A stretch of 64,000 nucleotides of DNA. Origin: Microbacterium pumilum (GTDB lineage Bacteria > Actinomycetota > Actinomycetes > Actinomycetales > Microbacteriaceae). Made by a program: the position numbers and the translations under genes. The stretch lies in the NCBI RefSeq assembly GCF_039530225.1, contig NZ_BAAAOH010000001.1, forward strand, positions 3,906,001 to 3,970,000. The letters are read 5' to 3'. The notes under the pieces are model-generated. The model did no database searches. It was not told where the DNA came from and saw only the letters and a program-made list of their open reading frames with translations. Shown here piece by piece: positions 43,482 through 52,809 of the stretch. Position 1 is the first letter of the stretch; each line of letters starts with the position of its first letter.

Positions 43482-44304
43482 ACTGCGACCTCGACGACCT
43501 CGCCCCTGCGCCCCTCCGACGCAGGCGAGAGGGCGGAGGATCGAGACGTCTGACCAGCGGATCCGCATCGGCACGTCGGGTTGGAGTTACGACCACTGGG
43601 AGTCGGTCCTCTACCCGCCGGGACTCCCCGCGCGGGACCGGCTCGCGCGGTACGTCAGCGAGTTCGACACGGTCGAGCTGAATGCGAGCTTCTACCGGTG
43701 GCCGCCGGCATCCCGCTTTCGCAGCTGGCGAGAACGACTGCCGGCGGGGTTCGCGATGTCGGTGAAGGCGGCGCGCGGCCTCACCCACGGCAAGAGGCTG
43801 TACGGCCCTGAAGACTGGCTCACCCGCATGAGCGCGGGCTGGCACGAGCTCGGCGACAAGCGTGCCGTCGTGCTCGCCCAGCTGCCGCCCGCGATGGCGA
43901 GGGACGACGAACGCCTCGCCTACTTCCTCGAGAGGACTCCGCAATGGATGCCGGTGGCGGTCGAGTTGCGGCATCCGTCGTGGGATGCGGACCCCGTCTA
44001 CGAACTGCTGGAACGCAATGATGCGTCGTATTGCGTGATGAGCGGCGCCGGACTGCCCTGCCGGCTGCGCGCCACGAGCGAGATCGTCTATGTCCGGCTT
44101 CACGGGCCGAGCGACGAGCACCTCTACGGCGGCTCCTATCTCGACGAGGACCTCGTATGGTGGGCGGAACGTCTCATCGAGTGGCGGGATTCGGGTCATC
44201 GCGTCTTCGCCTATTTCAACAACGACGGGGACGGAAACGCGGTGCGCAACGCGCGGTACCTCAAGACGCTGGTGTCGGCGCGCAGCCAGGTGCAATCGAG
44301 TTGA
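43479..44304 (+). pseudogene. DUF72 (YecE-like) TIM-barrel protein with apparent +1 frameshift at codon 25
   Basis: The conserved DUF72 core RIRIGTSGWSYDHWESVLYPP begins at about 43558, but that frame has no ATG, GTG or TTG between the upstream in-frame stop (43480) and an internal ATG at 43756, about 65 residues into the domain. A different frame starts at GTG 43479 with a TANNNT box, reads 24 codons ending RAEDRDV, and stops at TGA 43551-43553. Skipping one T there joins the frames as RDV-DQ-RIRIGTSGW. The rest, through YVRLHG and FAYFNNDGDGNAVRNARYL, is complete. This is a genuine frameshift mutation, a sequencing error or a recoding event. Function of DUF72 proteins is unknown. Confidence 0.8.
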
Positions 44305-44314
44305 GGAGAGTTCG

Positions 44315-44644
44315 ATGAAACTGACATTCCTTTACCAGCCGGTCTCGGACCTGCAGACTGCGGTGGAGTTCTACCGCGACGGCCTCGGCTGGGATGAGGC
44401 GTGGCGCGAGAGCGACGACACCGTGGCATTCTGGACGCCCGACCGCGCTGCGCAGGTGATGCTGTCGTACACCGAGCAGCCGGCGGGACCGATGTACCTC
44501 GTCGACGACCTCGGCGGATGGATCGCCGAACACGCCGACCTCGAGGTGGTCATCGCGCGATACGAGATTCCGGGCGGGACGGTGGCAGGCTTCGCTGCCC
44601 CCGGCGGCAGCGTGTTCTACGTGTTCGACCAGCCCGACGCCTGA
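44315..44644 (+). CDS. VOC-family (glyoxalase/bleomycin-resistance-like) protein
   Basis: 109 residues forming one VOC module: FLYQPVSDLQTAVEFYRDGLGWDEAWRES, then QVMLSYTEQPAGPMYLVDDLG and the C-terminal TVAGFAAPGGSVFYVFDQ. ATG 44315 has TGAGGAG upstream and starts 11 bases after the DUF72 stop, so the two are probably co-transcribed. The family covers dioxygenases, isomerases and drug-binding proteins; no specific metal set can be assigned. Confidence 0.85.
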   Translation: MKLTFLYQPVSDLQTAVEFYRDGLGWDEAWRESDDTVAFWTPDRAAQVMLSYTEQPAGPMYLVDDLGGWIAEHADLEVVIARYEIPGGTVAGFAAPGGSVFYVFDQPDA

Positions 44645-44703
44645 GAGCCGCACCTCGAGAGCGGTACCGTCGCCGTGGGAGAGGCCTCAGGCAGACTGTT
44701 CCC

Positions 44704-45783
44704 ATGAGCGACAGGCTTCGTGGGTGGGTGCTTCACGTCGACCTCGACCAGTTCATTGCGGCCGTCGAGGTGCTGCGGCATCCGGAACTCGCCGGCAAGC
44801 CGGTGATCGTCGGCGGACGCGGGGATCCCACGGAGCGAGCAGTCGTCTCGACGGCGTCATACGAGGCCCGCGAGTACGGCGTCGGGTCGGGGATGCCGCT
44901 GCGTATCGCCGCGCGCAAGGTGCCAGACGCGGTCATCCTGCCGGTGGATGCGCCTGCGTACAACGCCGCGTCGAACGAGGTGATGGCCACCCTGCGCGCC
45001 CAGCCCGGCGCCGTCGTCCAGGTGCTCGGCTGGGATGAGGCGTTCGTCGGGGTCACCACCGACGATCCCGAGGCGTATGCCCGCAATGCGCAGCTGGCGG
45101 TGCTCGAGCGGACGGCCCTGCACTGCAGCGTCGGTATCGGAGACACCCTCGTCCGCGCGAAGATCGCCACCGGATTCGGCAAGCCGCGGGGGGTCTTCCG
45201 CCTGACCGCCGCGAACTGGCTGGACGTGATGGGCGACCGGCCGACCATCGACCTCTGGGGCGTCGGCACCAAGGTCTCGCGACGCTTGGCCGAGCACGGC
45301 ATCCTGACCGTCGCCCAGCTCGCCGCGGCCGACGAGTCCGGCTTGGTCGCGGAGTTCGGACCGAAGATGGGTCTCTGGTTCGCCCAGCTCGGGAGGGGCG
45401 ACGGCGCGTCGGTGGTGGACGACACCCCGTGGGTCGCGCGCGGGCACAGCCGCGAGACGACCTACCAGCAAGATCTCACTGAGCCCGCGCAGGTCGACGA
45501 TGCGGTGCGAACGCTGGTCGACCAGGTACTGGGCGACGTCTCCGCCGAAGGGCGGCCCGTGATCGGTCTGACGCTCAAGGTGCGTTATGCGCCGTTCTTC
45601 ACCAAGATCTTCACGAAGAAGATCCCGGCGACCTTCGACCGCGAGGCCGTGCTGGCGAAGACGTTCGAACTCGTGGCGAAGATGGAACCCGATCGCCCCA
45701 TCCGCCTGCTCGGCGTGCGCGCCGAGATGTCGATGCCCGACGATGCGCGGGAAGGACACACGCCCACTCGCGGGGGCTGGTAG
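44704..45783 (+). CDS. dinB: Y-family DNA polymerase, DinB (Pol IV) type
   Basis: 359 residues. Palm motifs are VLHVDLDQFIAAVEVLRHPEL with metal-binding Asp13, VVSTASYEAREYGVGSGMPLRIA, and VLGWDEAFVGV holding the catalytic Asp-Glu (here GWDE instead of the common SIDE/SLDE). The helix-hairpin-helix region is LWGVGTKVSRRLAEHGILTVAQL, and the little-finger domain ends SMPDD. It lacks the C-terminal beta-clamp tail of longer Pol IV proteins. Error-prone translesion synthesis is the family role; the GWDE variant places it with the actinobacterial DinB subgroup. Confidence 0.92.
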   Translation: MSDRLRGWVLHVDLDQFIAAVEVLRHPELAGKPVIVGGRGDPTERAVVSTASYEAREYGVGSGMPLRIAARKVPDAVILPVDAPAYNAASNEVMATLRAQPGAVVQVLGWDEAFVGVTTDDPEAYARNAQLAVLERTALHCSVGIGDTLVRAKIATGFGKPRGVFRLTAANWLDVMGDRPTIDLWGVGTKVSRRLAEHGILTVAQLAAADESGLVAEFGPKMGLWFAQLGRGDGASVVDDTPWVARGHSRETTYQQDLTEPAQVDDAVRTLVDQVLGDVSAEGRPVIGLTLKVRYAPFFTKIFTKKIPATFDREAVLAKTFELVAKMEPDRPIRLLGVRAEMSMPDDAREGHTPTRGGW

Positions 45784-45886
45784 CGGTCGCACGGTAGGTC
45801 AGAGCTCTGCACATGTATCAGGCCGGTCCGGTTGCGACTCGTCATCCGCGAGAACGTGCGACACGACAGACGGGAACGGTGAAGAG

Positions 45887-46432
45887 ATGGCGTCCTTCGT
45901 AGAACTTCAGCTCGGTGGCGGCTTGCGGAGCGTGACGAAGCTCAAGTGGCGGGACTGGCCGACGCGCTCCTGGTTGAGCTGGGTCTCTGCGGGCGTCTAC
46001 GTCGTCGCAGCCGTCGTCGTGTGCCTCTTCATCGTCCAGGCCGCCGACGACCTGCCCGATTGGGTGCTCATGGTCAGGCTTGTGGGCACCGGACTGCTCG
46101 TCCTCGTGATCGTCGTGCGGCTGCTCATGGAGGCCACCGTCTCGAAGCCGCTGCCCGGTGAGGTCCCCGCCGGCGACCGCAAGCTGATGGATCCGTGGTG
46201 GTCGACCATCCACACCACGACGGGTGTGGTCCTCGGCCTCTGGCTCATCCCGTTCGTCGTCGTCGCCATCCTGACGATCCTGTGGGAGGTCGTGGAGATC
46301 AGCGTTCCGGGCTTCGGCGACGAGGAGATCAACGGCAACCGGATGTTCGACATCCTGTTGGCGTGGACCGGCTGGCTCGTCGCGGGCGGCATCATCGCGC
46401 TGGCGGCCGGGGTCGCGCTTCCGGTGATCTGA
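45887..46432 (+). CDS. hypothetical four-helix membrane protein
   Basis: 181 residues with four hydrophobic segments: WVSAGVYVVAAVVVCLFIVQA, VRLVGTGLLVLVIVVRLLMEA, TTGVVLGLWLIPFVVVAILTILWEVV and ILLAWTGWLVAGGIIALAAGVALPV. The polar loop SKPLPGEVPAGDRKLMDPWWST separates two pairs. I do not recognise the family. ATG 45887 follows GGTGAAGAG. Its TGA stop directly abuts the stop of the convergent aldo/keto reductase gene with no bases between. Confidence 0.7.
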   Translation: MASFVELQLGGGLRSVTKLKWRDWPTRSWLSWVSAGVYVVAAVVVCLFIVQAADDLPDWVLMVRLVGTGLLVLVIVVRLLMEATVSKPLPGEVPAGDRKLMDPWWSTIHTTTGVVLGLWLIPFVVVAILTILWEVVEISVPGFGDEEINGNRMFDILLAWTGWLVAGGIIALAAGVALPVI

Positions 46433-47419
46433 CTACCAGGCGTAGGCCTCCGGCGCCTGCCCACCCGGACCCGGGAACAGCTCGTCGAGCGCACGGAGGT
46501 CGTCATCGCTCAGGTGGATGTCCACGGCCGCGACCGCCGACTCCAGCTGCTCGACTGTGCGGGGTCCGATGATCGGACCCGTCACGGCCGGCTGATGCAG
46601 CAGCCATGCGAGTCCGAGGGATGCCGGGGTCCAGCCGCGCTCGCGCGCGAACTCGTCGTACGCATCGAGCTGGTCGCGACGTTCGTCACGCTTGGACGCG
46701 ACTCCCGCGGCCGCAGAGCGAGCCTTCGGATCCGTGGAACCGCCGCTGAGCAGGCCGCCCGCGAGGGGCGACCACGGAAGGATGCCGAGGCCGTAGTTCT
46801 GCGCGGCGGGGATGACCTCGAGCTCGATCGAGCGCTGCACGAGGTTGTAGAGCGACTGCTCGCTGACGAGGCCGAGGAAGTTCCGCTGCTGGGCGATCTC
46901 GTTGGCCTGGGCGATGTTCCACGCGGCGAAGTTGGAGCTGCCGGCGTAGATCACCTCGCCCCGTGCCACGAGCACCTCCATCGACTGCCAGAGTTCGGGC
47001 CACGAGATGTGGCGATCGATGTGGTGGAACTGGTACAGATCGATGCGGTCCGTCTGCAGCCGCCGCAGCGACCCGATCGCCTCACGGCGCACCTGCCACG
47101 CCGACGCGCCGCGCGCATTGACCACGTCGCCCTCCGGCGTGGGGTCGACCATGGGCGAGTGCACCTTCGTGGCCAGCACGACGGTGTCACGCACGCCCGG
47201 GCGCGCAGCGAACCAGCGCCCGATGATCTCCTCGGTCGCGCCGCGACCGCCCGCCCCGCCGTATCCGTTCGCGGTGTCGATGAAGTTGACACCCAGTTCG
47301 ATCGCGCGATCCAGGATCGCGAATGAGTCCTCCTCAGACGTGCGATCGCCGAAGTTCATCGTGCCCAGCACGATTCGCGATACCGAGGTTCCTGTCCGAC
47401 CGAGCTGCGTGTAGTCCAT
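46433..47419 (-). CDS. aldo/keto reductase
   Basis: 328 residues of the AKR barrel family. The N-terminus MDYTQLGRTGTSVSRIVLGTMNFG, catalytic Asp in GVNFIDTANGYGG, Lys in VVLATKVHSPM, DLYQFHHID with the active-site His, and the C-terminal cofactor site GPIIGPRTVEQLESAV are all clear. It reduces carbonyls with NADPH. ATG 47419 was preferred over the ATG 18 bases upstream because homologues begin at the YTQLGRTG strand. The substrate is unknown; nearby genes give no hint. Confidence 0.92.
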   Translation of the reverse strand: MDYTQLGRTGTSVSRIVLGTMNFGDRTSEEDSFAILDRAIELGVNFIDTANGYGGAGGRGATEEIIGRWFAARPGVRDTVVLATKVHSPMVDPTPEGDVVNARGASAWQVRREAIGSLRRLQTDRIDLYQFHHIDRHISWPELWQSMEVLVARGEVIYAGSSNFAAWNIAQANEIAQQRNFLGLVSEQSLYNLVQRSIELEVIPAAQNYGLGILPWSPLAGGLLSGGSTDPKARSAAAGVASKRDERRDQLDAYDEFARERGWTPASLGLAWLLHQPAVTGPIIGPRTVEQLESAVAAVDIHLSDDDLRALDELFPGPGGQAPEAYAW

Positions 47420-47537
47420 CACGCCATCGTCACACATCCGACGTGGGGGTCAGGCCGTTCGGGGACCACTCCCGATTCAGCGACCCTGACTGGCTCGCCT
47501 CTCGGCCGGTCAGCACCCGGGCCACAGCAGCGCGGTC

Positions 47538-47583
47538 GTTTCCGGCATCCGCGCCACATATCGACGCAGCGGATGACGGAAAC
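47538..47583 (-). terminator. terminator of the beta-galactoside operon
   Basis: 15-bp arms 47538-47552 and 47569-47583 (one mismatch) with a 16-base loop, 52 bases beyond the GH35 stop on the minus strand. No U-run follows. The rest of the 216-base gap up to the aldo/keto reductase start shows nothing else. Confidence 0.75.
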
Positions 47584-47635
47584 TGCCGCGGACGCGATGC
47601 AACCGAGGCGGAGATCCAGACCGGACGGCGCCGGG

Positions 47636-49408
47636 TCACTCCTCCTGGTGGCCCAGCAGGGCTCGCGGGACGAACCGGGCGGTCGGGTCGACGGTGTGCT
47701 CGAGCTCGAGGATGACCAGGTGGTTCGTGCCCGCCACCGTCGTGGGGGCGGGGACGTAGAGCGTCTGCTGCGGTCCGTCCGCCCAGTACCGCCCGAGATG
47801 GAATCCGTTGATGAACGCGTATCCCTTCGCCCACCCGGACGTGTCGAGGAACAGGTCGGCCTGCTCGTCGAGCGTGAACTCGCCCGTCAATGCGACGGGA
47901 CCGGGCGTCGGGGCCGTGGCGCCGTCGGCGGGTGCGATTCCGGCGGCCCGCGCCTCGACGTCAATCGGCGTGGCGCGCCAGCCGGTCAGAGGTGCACCAC
48001 CCAGCGATGCGGCGCCGATGAGCCCCTTCGGCTCGCCGATCCGGCTGTCATAGTTGACGCGGCCCTGATCTTCCACCAGCACCGTCAGCCGCTCCCCCGG
48101 CTGCACGACGGCCGAGTGCTGGTTGCGGGATCGGCTCAGCCGGATCGCCGGCCCCCCGTCGACGCTCACCCATGCGAGGTCGCGAACTTCGTCCCATGCA
48201 AGCACCTGCGGCCACGGCATCGCGGGCAGTTCGACGTCGTAACGCACCAGGGCACCCGTGAAGCCGAGCTCGTCGAACGTCGGAGGCTTCTCGTACCGCT
48301 GAGCTGTCGCGTCGAGCTCCGGCATCCAGTCACCCGCGTCGTGGAGGTCGACGGAGAATGCCGGCGCATCCGCCTGCGCTGACGGGGCCGGACCCGACAC
48401 CTCCGCGTACCGGGCGATGACGTCGCGGAAGGCGAAGTACTTGGCCGTCGGGCTGCCCGCCTCGTCCAGCGGCGCGTCGTAGTCGTACGACGTCACGAGC
48501 GGGGCGTAACGACCCTTGTCGTTGGCGCCGTTTGTGAGCCCGAAGTTCGTGCCGCCGTGGAACATGTAGAAATTGACGGATGCTCCGCTGGAGAGCAGCG
48601 TCTCGAGCTCGGCAGCGGCATCCTTCGGATCGGTGGTGTGATGTGCGCCGCCCCACCAGTCGAACCACCCGTCCCAGAACTCCATGCACATGAGGGGGCC
48701 GCTCGGCTGGAACTGGCGCAGCGTCGCGAGGCGCTCCGCCGCACGCGAACCGAATGATCCGGTCAGGTGCACGCCGGGCGTGCTCCCGTCCCGCAGCATG
48801 TCGGGCTGCGGCTGGTCGACGGTCACGAGCGGAACGGTGATGCCGGCATCCCGGGTCACGCCGACCAGCTCGGCGAGGTAGGCCTTGTCGTCGCCGTACG
48901 CGCCGTACTCGTTCTCGATCTGGACCAGGATGACGTTGCCGCCGCGATCGATCTGTCGAGGCGTGACGATCTCGTAGACCGAACGGAGGAACCGCACCGC
49001 CTCGGCGAGGTAACCGGGCTCGGAGCTGCGCAGCCGCATCTGCGGGTCGGCCGTCAACCACACCGGGAGCCCGCCGTTCGTCCACTCCGCGCAGATGTAC
49101 GGACCGGGACGGACGATGGCATACATCCCCTCGGCCGCGACGGCGTCGAGGAATGCTCCGAGATCGTTCCAGCCCGCGGCATCCCACTCGCCCTTCACCG
49201 GCTCGTGCACGTTCCATGCGATGTACGTCTCGATGGTGTTGAGGCCCATCTGGCGCGCCTTGCGGATGCGGTCGGCCCACTGTTCGGGATGCACCCGGAA
49301 GTAGTGGATCGCACCCGAGAGGATGCGGAACGGCTCACCGTCGAGCAGGAAATCGGGGTCGCCGATCACGAACGTACGTGTGCCTCGAGACAATGGATCC
49401 CCCGTCAA
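47636..49408 (-). CDS. beta-galactosidase, glycoside hydrolase family 35
   Basis: 590 residues without a signal peptide, so probably cytoplasmic. The N-terminal barrel shows LDGEPFRILSGAIHYFRVHPEQWADRI, TYIAWNVHEPVKGEW and PGPYICAEWTNGGLPVWL. The acid/base Glu is in VQIENEYGAYG and the nucleophile Glu in MCMEFWDGWFDWWGG. C-terminal beta-sandwich domains end GYAFINGFHLGRYWADGPQQTLYVP, standard for GH35. The likely start is TTG 49408, 6 bases after the permease stop; a second TTG at 49393 with GGGGGA upstream is an alternative. Last gene of the ABC/GH42 operon. Confidence 0.93.
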   Translation of the reverse strand: MTGDPLSRGTRTFVIGDPDFLLDGEPFRILSGAIHYFRVHPEQWADRIRKARQMGLNTIETYIAWNVHEPVKGEWDAAGWNDLGAFLDAVAAEGMYAIVRPGPYICAEWTNGGLPVWLTADPQMRLRSSEPGYLAEAVRFLRSVYEIVTPRQIDRGGNVILVQIENEYGAYGDDKAYLAELVGVTRDAGITVPLVTVDQPQPDMLRDGSTPGVHLTGSFGSRAAERLATLRQFQPSGPLMCMEFWDGWFDWWGGAHHTTDPKDAAAELETLLSSGASVNFYMFHGGTNFGLTNGANDKGRYAPLVTSYDYDAPLDEAGSPTAKYFAFRDVIARYAEVSGPAPSAQADAPAFSVDLHDAGDWMPELDATAQRYEKPPTFDELGFTGALVRYDVELPAMPWPQVLAWDEVRDLAWVSVDGGPAIRLSRSRNQHSAVVQPGERLTVLVEDQGRVNYDSRIGEPKGLIGAASLGGAPLTGWRATPIDVEARAAGIAPADGATAPTPGPVALTGEFTLDEQADLFLDTSGWAKGYAFINGFHLGRYWADGPQQTLYVPAPTTVAGTNHLVILELEHTVDPTARFVPRALLGHQEE

Positions 49409-49414
49409 ATTCGC

Positions 49415-50341
49415 TCAGCCCTTCACGCTGCCGGTCGCAAGCCCCGACTGCCAGTACCGCTGCAGGAAGAGGAAGGCGATGATCAGCGGGATGATCGACA
49501 CGAACGAGCCGGTGATCACCGTCGAGAACAGGGCTTGAGTGCCGCCGCCTGCAGATGCCGCCGCCTGCAGCTGCGCAAGACCGACCGTGATCGGGTACAG
49601 GTCGGACGTGTTCAGCATGATGAGCGGCAGGAAGTAATTGTTCCACGTCGCGACCAGCGAGAAGAGGAACACGGTGACGAGTCCCGGACCGAGCAGACGG
49701 AGACCGACCTGCCAGAAGATGCGGAACTCACCCGCGCCGTCTACGCGAGCTGCCTCGATCAGCGTGTCGGGGATCGCGTCCGCAGCGTAGACCCGCATCA
49801 GATAGACACCGAACGGGCTCACCAGCGACGGGATGATGACGGCCCAGGGAGTGTCGGTGAGACCTGCCTGCGAGAAGAGCAGATAGGTCGGGAGGGCGAG
49901 AGCCGTGAGCGGGATCATCACCGCACCGAGCGTCGCGCTGAACAGCACCTTCTTGCCGGGGAACTCGTACTTCGCGAACGCGTAGCCGGCCATAGCCGCA
50001 AGGAGCGTCGCACCGAATGCCGACACCGTGGAATACACCACGGTGTTGAGCATCCAGCGGATGAAGATCCCGCCGCGGATGGTGAACAGCGTCTGCAGGT
50101 TGTCCCACAGCGACAGCTCCGGCGCGAACCACAGCCCGAACGTCGAGAACAGGGCCGAGTTGTCCTTGGTGGACGAGACGAACAGCCACCACAGCGGAAG
50201 GATGAAGTACAGGGCGCAGAGCCACAGCAGCACGGTGAGCAGCATGCTGCGCCGACGCGAGGGGTCGTAGTGCCGACTTCCGCCGCGACGACGACGAGAC
50301 GTGCCTGGAGTGACCAGAGTGCGGGTTTCGGTGACAGTCAT
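49415..50341 (-). CDS. carbohydrate ABC transporter permease (MalG type)
   Basis: 308 residues, six membrane helices. The EAA loop EAARVDGAGEFRIFWQVGLRLLGPGL is the ATPase contact, and LTALALPTYLLFSQAGLTDTPWAVIIP precedes it. Residues 1-25 are Arg-rich and cytoplasmic. ATG 50341 shares one base with the upstream permease stop (TGATG). Partner of the MalF-type permease. No dedicated ATPase is encoded here; such systems usually share a common MsmK/MsiK-like ATPase. Confidence 0.95.
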   Translation of the reverse strand: MTVTETRTLVTPGTSRRRRGGSRHYDPSRRRSMLLTVLLWLCALYFILPLWWLFVSSTKDNSALFSTFGLWFAPELSLWDNLQTLFTIRGGIFIRWMLNTVVYSTVSAFGATLLAAMAGYAFAKYEFPGKKVLFSATLGAVMIPLTALALPTYLLFSQAGLTDTPWAVIIPSLVSPFGVYLMRVYAADAIPDTLIEAARVDGAGEFRIFWQVGLRLLGPGLVTVFLFSLVATWNNYFLPLIMLNTSDLYPITVGLAQLQAAASAGGGTQALFSTVITGSFVSIIPLIIAFLFLQRYWQSGLATGSVKG

Positions 50342-51300
50342 CACAGCCCCTTCCTCTCGCGGCGCGCGCTTCGTTCGGATCCGAGCTGGACGAAGTACGA
50401 AATCACAGCGATCACGAGTCCGAGCAGGAACGCGACCGCGGCCGCATAGTTGAGCTCCTGATTGATGAACGCCAGGTTGTAGGCGTAGTAGTTCGGCGTG
50501 AACCCGTTGGTGATCGCGGCCGGTGCGAGCGCGTCGAGCAGGCTCGGCTCGGCGAACAGCTGGAACGAGCCGATGATCGAGAAGATCACGGTCAGCATGA
50601 TCGCTGGACGGATGGCCGGGATCTTCACGCTCCAGGCGAGCCGGAACTGACCCGCGCCGTCGATCTCAGCGGCTTCGTACAGCTCGCCGGGGATCGACCG
50701 GAGGGCCGCGTACATGATGATCATGTTGTAGCCGATGAACTCCCACGTGACGATGTTCATCATCGAGTAGAGGATGTTTCCGGCCGACAGGAAGTCCGGT
50801 GTACCGAGGCCTGCCGCCCGAGCGATCTGTGCGATGGGTCCGAAATCGGCGCCGTAGAGGTAACCCCACATGAGCGTGGCGACGACCGCCGGCACGGCGT
50901 ACGGCATGAAGATCAGCAGTCGGATCCCCTTGGATCCTCTGGCGCGCATGGTGTCGAGCGCGAGTGCGAAGAAGAGCGCGAGGCCGAGCATGATCGGTAC
51001 CTGGATGATGAAGAAGAGAGCCACCCGGCCCAGCCCACCGAGGAACTGCGGATCGGTCAGCGCGCGTGCGTAGTTGGCCAGGCCCGCGAAGACCGAGCCA
51101 CCGATGAGTTTGCTCTCGAACAGACTGAGGTAGCCCGCATAGACGAGCGGGATGACGAGCATCGTGATGAACACGATGAAGAACGGCAGGAGGAACAGAT
51201 ACGCGGCGCGATTCTGCTTTCGCTTTGTCGGGCTGGTGTGACGCTTGGCCTTGACCGGTGGTGACGGGCGCTCAACGGTGAGCGCCGGGGTATTCGACAC
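50341..51300 (-). CDS. sugar ABC transporter permease (MalF type)
   Basis: 319 residues with six membrane helices after a basic N-terminus. AYLFLLPFFIVFITMLVIPLVYAGYLSLFESK is helix 1, and the EAA loop is EAAEIDGAGQFRLAWSVKIPAIRPAIML. The start is GTG 51300 with AAGGAG 6 bases upstream. It follows the binding-protein gene after 106 bases. It forms the import channel for an oligosaccharide, presumably a beta-galactoside given the two beta-galactosidases. Confidence 0.95.
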   Translation of the reverse strand: MSNTPALTVERPSPPVKAKRHTSPTKRKQNRAAYLFLLPFFIVFITMLVIPLVYAGYLSLFESKLIGGSVFAGLANYARALTDPQFLGGLGRVALFFIIQVPIMLGLALFFALALDTMRARGSKGIRLLIFMPYAVPAVVATLMWGYLYGADFGPIAQIARAAGLGTPDFLSAGNILYSMMNIVTWEFIGYNMIIMYAALRSIPGELYEAAEIDGAGQFRLAWSVKIPAIRPAIMLTVIFSIIGSFQLFAEPSLLDALAPAAITNGFTPNYYAYNLAFINQELNYAAAVAFLLGLVIAVISYFVQLGSERSARRERKGL

Positions 51301-51406
51301 GATGACTCCTTATCAGTGCGGCTGGCGTCCGCAAAGTCTCGGGTTTGTCGGCTCTTCAGAGCCGGGTGAAGGGCGCCCGCCGCGCACGCGACGGGCGCCC
51401 TGGGAC

Positions 51407-52762
51407 TCACTCGACGGTGAAGCCCTGATCCTCGGCGTACTTCACGAGCTGGTCCTGCCATGTGTCGAGCGCGCTGGAGATGTCGCCCTTCGCCTCGATC
51501 ACGGTCCCGATCGTCTCGGAGTAGGTCGAATACACGTAGTCCATGAACGGCAGCCACTGGAAGTCCGTGTCGACCGTCGTGGAGATCTCGGCGAACAGCT
51601 TGTTCACTTCCTGCCCGCCGTAGAACTCCGACTGCTGGTCGACCCACTCAGGGTTCTCGAGCACCGACACCTGAGGCGGGAACAGGAACTGCTCCGTCGC
51701 GAGCATCATCGCCGACTCCTCGTCGTTGTTGATGAACTTCGCGAGCTCGTACGCGGCGATGGGGTTCTTGCTGCCGGCGAGGACCGCGTCGGACGAGCCG
51801 CCCCAGTTGCCCGAGACCTCGGCTCCCTCTTCCCACTGCGGCAGCGGCGCGGCGCGCCACAGACCTGAGGTGTCCTCAGCCGTGCCCTGCAGGAACACCG
51901 GTGCCCACGCTGCGGTGAGCCATCCGGCGTACTTGCCGTTCGCGAGACCCTGATACCACTCGTCGTTGAAATCGACGTCGGTCGAGATGAGGTCGTCCTG
52001 GATCAGACCCGTCCAGTAGTCCGCCACCTGCTTCGCCTCGTCGCTGTTGACATCGATCTTCACGGTCTCGGCACCGTCGTACCCGAACGGCTTGATGCCC
52101 GCCTGCCAGAAGAAGCCGATCATCTGGCCCGCCTGGGTCGCGCCGAGGTTCGAGATGTACGACCCGGTCTTGTCCTTCACGGCCTTCGCGGCTGTGGCGT
52201 AGTCGTCGTACGTCGCGGGCGGGTCGGTGATGCCCGCCTTGGTCAGGATGTCCTCGCGGTACAGGTTGCCCATCGGGCCGACGTCCTGCGGGATCGCCCA
52301 CACCTCTTCCGCCGGCGAGACCTGGTTCCAGGCCCATCCGACGTAGTCGTCGGCGAGCTCGTCGGCTCCGTACGGCGTCAGGTCGAGCAGCGACTCGGGA
52401 AGAACGAACGAGGGGATGTACTGGTACTCGATCTGCGCGACATCCGGCGCACCCTCGCCTGCCTCGATGGCGCTGCGCAGCTTCTGATAGTGCGGCAGGC
52501 CCTGGCCCACGTTCTCGACCTTGACCTTGATGTCGGGGTACTTCGCTTCGAAGAGGTCGACCTCGTTCTGGATGTCGGGGACCCACGTCCAGAAGGTGAG
52601 GTTGGTGGGGGTGGTCATCGCCTCGTCGATCTGATCCTGCGTGATCGTGTCGGTGCCGCCGCCGTTGTCGCCCGTCCCGCCGCCGCTGCAGCCGGAGAGG
52701 ATCAGAGCAGTGGCAGCGATGCCGCCCAGCAGCGCCGTCGCTGTCCTTGGTGCCTTGTTCAT
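51407..52762 (-). CDS. extracellular sugar-binding lipoprotein of an ABC transporter
   Basis: 451 residues. The signal peptide MNKAPRTATALLGGIAATA is followed by the lipobox LILSGC and a Gly-rich tether. The mature type-I solute-binding fold includes LTFWTWVPDIQNEVDLFEAKYPDIKVKVENVG and PIAAYELAKFINNDEESAM, typical of cluster-1 oligosaccharide binders. ATG 52762 has a GAAAGAG ribosome site and lies 47 bases after the GH42 stop. Confidence 0.94.
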   Translation of the reverse strand: MNKAPRTATALLGGIAATALILSGCSGGGTGDNGGGTDTITQDQIDEAMTTPTNLTFWTWVPDIQNEVDLFEAKYPDIKVKVENVGQGLPHYQKLRSAIEAGEGAPDVAQIEYQYIPSFVLPESLLDLTPYGADELADDYVGWAWNQVSPAEEVWAIPQDVGPMGNLYREDILTKAGITDPPATYDDYATAAKAVKDKTGSYISNLGATQAGQMIGFFWQAGIKPFGYDGAETVKIDVNSDEAKQVADYWTGLIQDDLISTDVDFNDEWYQGLANGKYAGWLTAAWAPVFLQGTAEDTSGLWRAAPLPQWEEGAEVSGNWGGSSDAVLAGSKNPIAAYELAKFINNDEESAMMLATEQFLFPPQVSVLENPEWVDQQSEFYGGQEVNKLFAEISTTVDTDFQWLPFMDYVYSTYSETIGTVIEAKGDISSALDTWQDQLVKYAEDQGFTVE

Positions 52763-52809
52763 GGTTGCTCTTTCTTATCTGGGGTGTCGGATCAGGGTGA
52801 TCCGGGGTC

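Noticed and set aside
44401..44703. N-terminal extension of DinB running through the VOC gene
   Set aside because: The extension is the VOC gene read in another frame; ATG 44704 begins directly before the conserved VLHVDLDQF strand.
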